This document shows positions 1 through 4,576 of a DNA stretch of 5,273 bases, piece after piece. Numbering within the stretch: the stretch's first letter is position 1; each line of letters starts with the position of its first letter. The stretch is from the NCBI GenBank assembly GCA_937928475.1, contig CALFVE010000320.1, forward strand, positions 1 to 5,273, in the 5' to 3' direction. The notes under the pieces are model-generated. The model was not told where the DNA came from and made no database searches. It saw only the letters and a program-made list of their open reading frames with translations. This stretch comes from an uncultured bacterium (GTDB taxonomy: Bacteria > Armatimonadota > Zipacnadia > Zipacnadales > Zipacnadaceae). Made by a program: the position numbers and the translations under genes.

Positions 1-20
1 TCTCCCACTTTCACTTCCAC

Positions 21-46
21 ATCGGCCCGGGCGCTACCGGGCCGAT
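21..46 (+). promoter_or_regulatory. Perfect 10-bp hairpin upstream of thi4
   Basis: ATCGGCCCGG (21-30) and CCGGGCCGAT (37-46) are exact reverse complements around the 6-nt loop GCGCTA. The hairpin is followed by TCTGCTCCCC, which is pyrimidine-rich but not a true U-tract. It could end an upstream transcript or be the last part of a thi4 leader. No TPP riboswitch core (CTGAGA or the GAACCTGAT-type segment) is visible, but only 90 bases precede the gene, so an aptamer lying outside the window cannot be excluded. Confidence 0.5.
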
Positions 47-62
47 TCTGCTCCCCCGCGTG

Positions 63-84
63 CCAGAACACCTAGGAGGTCTGG
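63..84 (+). promoter_or_regulatory. thi4 ribosome binding site inside a hairpin
   Basis: AGGAGGT (74-80) is the Shine-Dalgarno sequence of thi4. It lies in a possible hairpin: CCAGA (63-67) pairs with TCTGG (80-84), CCT (71-73) pairs with AGG (77-79), and the rest is a 3-nt bulge and a 3-nt loop. Folding would hide the ribosome binding site, so this could be a translational control element. The pairing is visible in the sequence; its function is inferred. Confidence 0.4.
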
Positions 85-90
85 TAGTTG

Positions 91-903
91 ATGCCCACAA
101 CTTTCACAAGCGTTGACGAAGTCCAAGTTACCCGCGCGATCGTCGCTAGTTTCACTGAGGATTTCCTGGCGAGTACTGAACTCGAGGTGGCAATCGTAGG
201 GGCAGGCCCTTCGGGAATGACTGCGGCCCGGTTGCTGGCTAGGCAAGGGCGTCGAGTGGCAGTATTCGAGCGCAACCTGCACGTGGGGGGCGGCATGTGG
301 GGTGGGGGAATGCTTTTGCCTCGCGTGGTGGTTGAGGAGGAGGCGCGCCCGCTGCTCGAAGAGGTCGGGGTTCTTCTCCGGCCCTGGCAACCTGGCTACT
401 GGGTGGCCGACTCAGTGGAATGTGTAAGCAAGTGCACGGCCGCGGCGCTCGATGCTGGTGCCCGGGTATGGGTGGGCATGGCGGTGGAAGACCTGATGAT
501 AGACGACCAAGACCGGGTGCGAGGACTCGTCATCAATTGGGGGGCCGTGCAAAGGGCTATGCTGCACGTAGATCCGCTGGCCGTTGCCGCTCGGGTGGTT
601 ATCGATGCCAGCGGCCATGACTGTGAGTTGCTGCGCACCCTGGAGCGCAAGTTGCCCGGCGTGCGCTTGGACACGCCCACGGGCCGGGTCATGGGCGAAC
701 AACCGATGAACGCCGCCCGGGCCGAAGCCCGGGTGGTCGCGCTGACCAAAGAGGTCTATCCTCATCTAGTGGTCGCGGGCATGGCTGCCAACGCCGCTAG
801 CGGTGCCCCTCGCATGGGGGCGATCTTCGGCGGTATGTTTCTCTCCGGCCAGCAGGCGGCGCAGGTGGCGCAGGAGATTCTGCGGCGCGATTACGGTTCT
901 TGA
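91..903 (+). CDS. thi4: Sulfide-dependent thiazole synthase (Thi4 family)
   Basis: Thi4 makes the adenylated thiazole precursor of thiamine from NAD and glycine plus a sulfur source, using iron, in the cytoplasm. The 270-residue product has the family length. The dinucleotide-binding GAGPSG lies at 37-42, the Thi4-typical FERNLHVGGGMWGGGML at 60-76, VINW at 147-150, LHVDPL at 158-163, DASGHD at 172-177, and the C-terminal VAGMAANA/RMGAIFGGM region at 228-249. In the yeast suicide enzyme a cysteine (Cys205) sits where this protein has His159 in LHVDP. The histidine form, known from Methanocaldococcus-type enzymes, takes sulfur from free sulfide and turns over repeatedly. Asp161 and His176 are the likely iron ligands. 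ATG 91 is chosen, 10 nt after AGGAGGT; an in-frame TTG at 88 directly before it is a possible alternative adding one residue. No other thiamine gene is in the window. The family call is firm; sulfide use is inferred from the residue. Confidence 0.93.
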   Translation: MPTTFTSVDEVQVTRAIVASFTEDFLASTELEVAIVGAGPSGMTAARLLARQGRRVAVFERNLHVGGGMWGGGMLLPRVVVEEEARPLLEEVGVLLRPWQPGYWVADSVECVSKCTAAALDAGARVWVGMAVEDLMIDDQDRVRGLVINWGAVQRAMLHVDPLAVAARVVIDASGHDCELLRTLERKLPGVRLDTPTGRVMGEQPMNAARAEARVVALTKEVYPHLVVAGMAANAASGAPRMGAIFGGMFLSGQQAAQVAQEILRRDYGS

Positions 904-1065
904 GGCCGGCAAGGCGTGCAGCCCGCATAATTTCCGCCTGCCTTCCGGTCAGATCGCCCCAGGTTGCCTGGCTAAAAGGCCATATCTTGCGGCTTGCAGC
1001 TAGCCGGCATGTGGGAAGACGGTGCTGGCCCTCGCTTGTCCTCGATTTTTTCCGCTCCGTTTCCG
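904..1065. other. Intergenic region after thi4, no gene seen
   Basis: No convincing coding region lies here. An open frame running from 900 to 1211 has no ribosome binding site and an unremarkable, arginine- and serine-rich translation. Weak hairpins are present: 912-916 pairs with 935-939, and 1003-1009 pairs with 1023-1029 (7 bp, one G-U). The T-tract at 1046-1051 lies 16 nt beyond the second hairpin, too far for a classical terminator. The end of the thi4 transcript is therefore unresolved. Confidence 0.4.
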
Positions 1066-1095
1066 TTGACGCAGCCCGCTTGTCTCCCCGACAAT
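1066..1095 (+). promoter_or_regulatory. Probable promoter of the glutamate-synthase-like gene
   Basis: TTGACG (1066-1071) matches a sigma-A -35 box at 5 of 6 positions. After an 18-nt spacer, GACAAT (1090-1095) is a 4-of-6 match to a -10 box. Transcription would begin near 1102, giving a leader of about 140 nt. The decamer TTCCGTTGAC (1061-1070) around the -35 box recurs exactly at the glutamate dehydrogenase promoter (4441-4450), which supports the call. The weak -10 is the main doubt. Confidence 0.45.
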
Positions 1096-1101
1096 TATGC
1101 A

Positions 1102-1241
1102 GGAGTTTGTACTTGTTCCCAGGAGCCAGTTACGCTGGCTTCCGGAAATCTGCTGCCGGCCACGTGCCTCACACAGAGAACCGTCTGAGCAAGTCGCGGT
1201 CCGCTCTGTGAGACCTGGGGCCGGTCGGGAGGTATTCGCTC
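1102..1241 (+). promoter_or_regulatory. Folded 5' leader of the glutamate-synthase-like gene
   Basis: Two hairpins can be drawn. In the first, 1122-1129 pairs with 1135-1142 around the loop TTACG (8 bp with one G-U). In the second, CTC (1168-1170) plus ACAGAG (1173-1178) pair with CTCTGT (1204-1209) plus GAG (1210-1212), and ACCG (1180-1183) pairs with CGGT (1197-1200) above an internal loop. The Shine-Dalgarno GGGAGGT (1227-1233) follows. GACC (1212-1215) could pair with GGTC (1223-1226), or ACCT (1213-1216) with AGGT (1230-1233); these two pairings exclude each other. No known riboswitch consensus or T-box was recognised. The structure is read by eye and its role is unknown. Confidence 0.35.
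1140..1157 (-). promoter_or_regulatory. Possible NrpR-type operator, inverted copy of the gdhA element
   Basis: On the minus strand this stretch reads GGCAGCAGATTTCCGGAA. It equals the element at 4487-4504 in front of gdhA at 15 of 18 positions, including the final ten bases ATTTCCGGAA. It contains GGCA-N6-TTCC, one mismatch from the GGAA-N6-TTCC operator known for archaeal NrpR. It lies about 40 nt downstream of the predicted transcription start, where a bound repressor could block elongation. Binding is inferred. Confidence 0.4.
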
Positions 1242-2822
1242 ATGCCGTATTCCATACCCAACGCCAGCGAGGCTACCGGCACGCGCCTGCGCACGCCGCG
1301 GTCTGTCTCGCACCTGAGTGGCCTCTGCGCCACCTGTCTGGATGGGTGCCCCGGTCCCTGCGAGATCGGGATGTCCGCCTATCGCGCCACCGAAGTGCTC
1401 TATCCCCAGCCCTTCGGCCAGGTGACGGCCGGGGCAGAGAAGCAGTATCCGCTAGATCTGTCGCACTTTGCCATCCAAGGCTCGGCAGTTGGTGCAGCTG
1501 GGGTCGAGGCGGATCCGGACCACGCCGCCTTCCCCAACGTGCGCATCTCGGTCAGCCTAGGCCATGACGGAGGCATCAAACTCAACTACCCTATCGTCAT
1601 CCCGGGACTGGGTTCTACTGACGTTGCCGCTAAGAACTTCGAGCATCTGGCGGCGGGCGCAGCCATCACCGGGACGCTTATCACAGTAGGCGAGAATGTC
1701 TGTGGGATGGACGACGAGGCCGAATACAACAACGGCACGGTGCGACGCTCTCCTGACCTGGAACGGCGGGTGCAGACCTTCCAGAAGTGGCAGCAGAACG
1801 GGGCGGGGGGCATCGTGGTGCAAGAGAACGTGGAGGACAACCGCGGCGGGGTGCTGGAATACGCCATCCGAGAACTCGGGGTGGACAAGGTTGAACTCAA
1901 GTGGGGCCAGGGCGCCAAGGACATCGGCGGTGAGGTCAAAATTGTGGACCTGGCCAAGGCCCAGCGGCTCAAGTCGCGCAATTACATCGTGCTGCCCGAT
2001 CCCGAGAACCCGGACGTGGTTCGGGCCTTCCAGCGCGGGGAAATCCGGGAGTTCGAGCGGCACTCGCGGCTGGGGATGGTCTCCGAGGAGGGCTTCCTGC
2101 GCCGCGTCGAGCAGTTGCGCGCGGCGGGAGCCCGCTACATCTTCCTCAAGACGGGCGCCTACCGTCCGGCCGACCTGGCCCGGGCCGTCAAGTTCGCCTC
2201 CAAAGCGAAGGTGGACGTGCTGACCGTAGACGGAGCAGGCGGCGGGACGGGGATGAGCCCCTGGCGGATGATGAACGAGTGGGGCATCCCCTTCGTGGAG
2301 ATCGCCACTCTGACCTACCAGTACTGCTCGCGCCTGGCGGCCCAAGGCGAGCACGTGCCGGACATTGTCCTGGCCGGCGGCATCTCCTCCGAGGACCAGA
2401 TCTTCAAAGCGCTGGCGCTGGGGGCGCCCTTTGTCAAGGCCGTGGGCATGGCGCGGGCGGCCATGACCGCCGCCTTCGTGGGCAAGAACATCGGCCTGGC
2501 GCTGGAGCGCGGCGAACTGAAGGCCCCCTTCATGAACTACGGGAGCAGCCTCGATACTATCTTCTTGCTCTACTGGGAACTGGAGGAGATGCTGGGGGAG
2601 CGGGTCAAGGAGTTGCCGACCGGCGCGATGGGCATGTACCACTACTTCCGGCGCTTAGGCCAGGGCCTGCGGCAACTCATGGCTGGGGCGCGCAAGTTCG
2701 CCCTGGAGTACCTCACGCGCGACGACCTCGCCGCGCTCACCCGGGAGGCCGCCGAGGTAAGCGGCATCACCTATGTGATGGACGTGGACAAGCAGGCGGT
2801 GGACGAGATTCTGGGGGCGTAA
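1242..2822 (+). CDS. FMN-binding glutamate synthase family protein
   Basis: This 526-residue protein matches the FMN/synthase domain of glutamate synthase, which in the full enzyme reduces 2-iminoglutarate to glutamate. ENVCGMD lies at 151-157, WGQGAKDIGGEVK at 221-233, FLKTGAY at 301-307, DGAGGGTGMSP at 330-340, and the flavin-phosphate-type segment LAGGISSEDQIFKALALGA at 377-395. The class II amidotransferase domain and the C-terminal beta-helix of full GltB are absent, as is a GltD partner in the window. Where GltB carries its 3Fe-4S cysteines, this protein reads GMARAAMTAAFVGKNIG (402-418) with none. Instead the N-terminus has C29-x2-C32-x3-C36-x3-C40, which may bind another Fe-S cluster. 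ATG 1242 follows GGGAGGT by 8 nt. Fd- or NAD(P)H-linked glutamate synthesis with separate partners is likely; an MgsC-like role in N-methylglutamate formation or another amino-acid oxidoreduction is possible. The family is firm, the substrate is not. Confidence 0.88.
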   Translation: MPYSIPNASEATGTRLRTPRSVSHLSGLCATCLDGCPGPCEIGMSAYRATEVLYPQPFGQVTAGAEKQYPLDLSHFAIQGSAVGAAGVEADPDHAAFPNVRISVSLGHDGGIKLNYPIVIPGLGSTDVAAKNFEHLAAGAAITGTLITVGENVCGMDDEAEYNNGTVRRSPDLERRVQTFQKWQQNGAGGIVVQENVEDNRGGVLEYAIRELGVDKVELKWGQGAKDIGGEVKIVDLAKAQRLKSRNYIVLPDPENPDVVRAFQRGEIREFERHSRLGMVSEEGFLRRVEQLRAAGARYIFLKTGAYRPADLARAVKFASKAKVDVLTVDGAGGGTGMSPWRMMNEWGIPFVEIATLTYQYCSRLAAQGEHVPDIVLAGGISSEDQIFKALALGAPFVKAVGMARAAMTAAFVGKNIGLALERGELKAPFMNYGSSLDTIFLLYWELEEMLGERVKELPTGAMGMYHYFRRLGQGLRQLMAGARKFALEYLTRDDLAALTREAAEVSGITYVMDVDKQAVDEILGA

Positions 2823-2877
2823 CGACGCGGGTGGTTGCGGACTGCGCGCCAGGGGCTAGGCACGCCAGATCGAGGAT

Positions 2878-2902
2878 GGGCCCCGTTTGTAAAACGGGGC
2901 CC
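2878..2902 (+). terminator. Hairpin terminator after the glutamate-synthase-like gene
   Basis: GGGCCCCGTTT (2878-2888) and AAACGGGGCCC (2892-2902) form a perfect 11-bp stem with the 3-nt loop GTA, 55 nt after the stop codon. The tail (TTGCGCTTGCC) is poor in T, so termination may be partial or factor-assisted. Because the neighbouring genes converge, the same hairpin could also stop nrpR transcription; no better terminator was seen for nrpR between 2903 and 3069. Nothing else was recognised in that stretch. Confidence 0.65.
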
Positions 2903-3069
2903 TTGCGCTTGCCCAGTTGTCGCCACCCTCGGGCTAGGGCCTTGTGCCTTGGCTTGCCCTGCCATCGGAAGTCATATTCGGCCAATACCGAGCAGGCATT
3001 CGCGGCTGGAAGACGTCTGCTGGCTTTCCCCTGAGCTCCTTTTTTCACCTGCGCCTGCCGCTCTCTCCC

Positions 3070-4050
3070 TCACAGCCTCCGGAAACTGACCAGTTCGCGG
3101 TAGTCAACCAGGGCGGTCATCGCCTTATTGACGGTTTCGATGCCGGCTTCCTCGATGGCGGCGCCGGGGTTGAGGCCGCCGTAGAGGATGACCCCGATAC
3201 GGTCAAGGGGCACAGGGACATCCAGCAGGGGCTGCCCGGGCCGGCCTACCGCCGCCACCCCGTGCAGGCCGGCACGCGTCATCGCGTCCACGGTTTCCAC
3301 GAAGGCTTCCCGGGCTGCCGCGGGGATAGTGCGAAAGCCCGCTCCTACCTTGCCCACCTCACCCCGGGCGGCCCGGGTCACCGAGGTCATCTTTCCCTTG
3401 ATGAAGATCTCCAGAGGGTCAAGGGAGGTGCCCCCGTACTGGATCAGGTCGGTGAAGCGCACCGGCTCGTGGCTGTCCATCTCCAGCAGGCCGCCGAAAT
3501 CCGAGTGCATGGGGATACCCCGCTTGAGCAAGATGCCGTTCACGGTGACGCTGCAGACGGTACCCAGCCCGACCATCCCCGCAGGCACCGTCAACTCCCC
3601 GACAGTCTCTCCGGCGTGATACAAGCGCACCAGGTCGCTAGTGCACAAGCGAGAGGTGAAGACCGGACGGGTGACCTGCAGCGCCCGCACCAGGGAGTCC
3701 TCGGGGAGCAGGGTGATATTGAGCACAATCTTGCCCTGGTGGAGTTCCAGGTCGAAATCGGTCAGGAAGGCTAGTTTCTCCAGGCGGGCAAGGACCAGCG
3801 AAACCCGGTCCGAGACACTGGCGTCGGCCAGTTCGCGCCGACCGCGCTCGGTGATGCGCCGCCCGTCCCGACCACAGGCCTCGGTCATGCCCTTGGCGTC
3901 GAGGTTCTGGAGATGATAGCGGATGGCGCGCTCGGTCAGGTCAATGCCCTGCCCGGACAGTTCCTCCGCCAAGCGGGTGCTGCCCATCGGCTCCCCAGCC
4001 AGATCGAGCACCCGCAAGATGGCCAGTTCCTTCCGATCCTTTACCGGCAT
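3070..4050 (-). CDS. nrpR: NrpR-type nitrogen transcriptional regulator
   Basis: NrpR represses nitrogen-assimilation genes when nitrogen is plentiful and leaves DNA when 2-oxoglutarate rises; this is established in methanogens. The 326-residue product has an N-terminal winged helix-turn-helix (about 9-70, with LAEELSGQGIDLTERAIRY at 27-45) and one NrpR/DUF128 effector domain (about 80-322). Typical segments are GLGTVCSVTVNGILL (161-175), FGGLLE (185-190), YGGTSLDPLEIFIKGKM (205-221) and YGGLNPGAAIEEAGI (290-304). The Methanococcus maripaludis protein has two effector domains in tandem; this one has a single domain, as in NrpRI-type and bacterial homologues. ATG 4050 is chosen because the family N-terminus starts there; only a weak GGCGG precedes it at 4 nt. 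It converges on the glutamate-synthase-like gene and diverges from gdhA, whose promoter carries the matching operator. Family assignment is strong; the targets are inferred. Confidence 0.92.
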   Translation of the reverse strand: MPVKDRKELAILRVLDLAGEPMGSTRLAEELSGQGIDLTERAIRYHLQNLDAKGMTEACGRDGRRITERGRRELADASVSDRVSLVLARLEKLAFLTDFDLELHQGKIVLNITLLPEDSLVRALQVTRPVFTSRLCTSDLVRLYHAGETVGELTVPAGMVGLGTVCSVTVNGILLKRGIPMHSDFGGLLEMDSHEPVRFTDLIQYGGTSLDPLEIFIKGKMTSVTRAARGEVGKVGAGFRTIPAAAREAFVETVDAMTRAGLHGVAAVGRPGQPLLDVPVPLDRIGVILYGGLNPGAAIEEAGIETVNKAMTALVDYRELVSFRRL

Positions 4051-4079
4051 ATTTTCCGCCCAACTCCCCAGAACGATCT

Positions 4080-4102
4080 TGCCGCGCCGCCTGCCGCGCC
4101 GC
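4080..4102. repeat. Two copies of an 11-bp GC-rich direct repeat
   Basis: TGCCGCGCCGC occurs at 4080-4090 and again at 4092-4102, a period of 12. The unit lies in the predicted leader of nrpR. GCCGCC (4086-4091) can also pair with GGCGGC (4104-4109). This may be chance low complexity in GC-rich DNA or a small hairpin near the nrpR transcript start. Confidence 0.4.
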
Positions 4103-4109
4103 TGGCGGC

Positions 4110-4138
4110 AGATTAGCGGAAACGCCTCCCGCCGTCAA
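4110..4138 (-). promoter_or_regulatory. Possible nrpR promoter
   Basis: On the minus strand TTGACG (4138-4133) is a 5-of-6 match to a -35 box. Exactly 17 nt further lies TAATCT (4115-4110), a 3-of-6 match to a -10 box. The start would fall near 4103 and give a leader of roughly 50 nt. No GGAA-N6-TTCC site overlaps it, so autoregulation is not indicated by sequence. Confidence 0.4.
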
Positions 4139-4445
4139 GCGCCCGGCGTAGGGCGGAAGATGCGGTGCCGCTAGCCGACAGGTTGGCTCGTTCGCTGTCG
4201 TTCTCGCGGCTTGCCCCGGCGCAAGGGGAGGGCCGTAGAGAAAGCCGCAATCGGCACGGAAGGAGCCTGCGCCGAGGACTGCCCAGCCCGGGGCGGACCC
4301 GGATCCCAGCCCAAGCAGTAGACACCAAGGCAGACTCACACCGCAGAGCCGGGGCCGTCGGGCGCGCTGAACAAGCGGCAATTGAGGCGGCAAAATCCGA
4401 GACGGCTGACTCATTTTTCCGGTTCATATTGCCGGGCTGGTTCCG
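4139..4445. other. Gene-free stretch between the divergent promoters
   Basis: No gene or RNA is recognised here. An open frame at 4165-4449 (GTG start) has no ribosome binding site, gives an unremarkable arginine- and alanine-rich peptide, and ends inside the -35 box of the gdhA promoter, so it is taken as noncoding. CCGG-TTCATATTG-CCGG (4419-4435) recalls a tRNA T-arm by eye, but no acceptor stem or anticodon arm accompanies it. Confidence 0.5.
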
Positions 4446-4474
4446 TTGACAACGGCGTGGGCGAAAACTATCCT
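4446..4474 (+). promoter_or_regulatory. gdhA promoter
   Basis: TTGACA (4446-4451) is a perfect -35 box. After exactly 17 nt, TATCCT (4469-4474) is a 4-of-6 match to the -10 box. Transcription would begin near 4481, giving a leader of about 95 nt before the GTG start. The preceding TTCCG makes the decamer TTCCGTTGAC, shared with the promoter at 1061-1070. Confidence 0.7.
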
Positions 4475-4486
4475 GGCTCGCCGACA

Positions 4487-4500
4487 GGAAGCGAATTTCC
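4487..4500. promoter_or_regulatory. NrpR operator at the gdhA promoter
   Basis: GGAA (4487-4490), six bases GCGAAT, then TTCC (4497-4500) exactly matches the GGAA-N6-TTCC operator established for methanogen NrpR. It starts about 6 nt after the predicted transcription start, a classic repressor position. By eye it is the only exact match in the window, and an nrpR gene starts about 440 bp away. A further GGAA (4501-4504) directly follows, making the palindrome TTCCGGAA. Binding is inferred from motif, position and neighbour. Confidence 0.65.
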
Positions 4501-4558
4501 GGAATGCGGGGTTGACCGTTGAGTGTGCTGAGCGGGGTGCGGCGTACGACATTCTGAG

Positions 4559-4576
4559 CAACCGAGGTGACGGTTG
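4559..4576 (+). promoter_or_regulatory. gdhA ribosome binding site in a small hairpin
   Basis: CAACCG (4559-4564) can pair with CGGTTG (4571-4576). The Shine-Dalgarno GAGGTGA (4564-4570) then sits mostly in the 6-nt loop, and the first base of the GTG start closes the stem. Such a fold could lower initiation or present the site. It is read by eye and untested. Confidence 0.35.

Noticed and set aside
1..90. TPP riboswitch before thi4
   Set aside because: The conserved core segments are not present in the visible 90 bases; only hairpins are seen. An aptamer further upstream cannot be judged.
900..1211. 103-codon frame overlapping the thi4 stop codon
   Set aside because: The TTG start has no ribosome binding site, the predicted promoter and leader hairpins lie within it, and the translation is arginine- and serine-rich without motifs.
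1557..2642. 361-codon open frame on the minus strand opposite the glutamate-synthase-like gene
   Set aside because: It is the shadow of a conserved gene; its histidine- and leucine-rich translation is typical of antisense reading and resembles no family.
2967..2980. GGAA-N6-TTCG, one mismatch from the NrpR operator
   Set aside because: It lies between the ends of two convergent genes with no promoter nearby and shares no flanking match with the gdhA site. Single-mismatch copies also occur inside coding sequence (for example 1856-1869), so chance suffices.
2944..3774. Long open frame on the plus strand opposite nrpR
   Set aside because: It lies antisense to a clear NrpR coding sequence; its translation shows no family motif and it has no ribosome binding site. 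Long antisense frames are expected in GC-rich genes.
4419..4435. T-arm-like CCGG-TTCATATTG-CCGG suggesting a tRNA
   Set aside because: No acceptor stem, D-arm or anticodon arm could be found around it on either strand.
4165..4449. 94-codon frame upstream of gdhA
   Set aside because: The GTG start lacks a ribosome binding site and the stop codon falls inside the gdhA -35 box. The peptide shows no recognisable feature.
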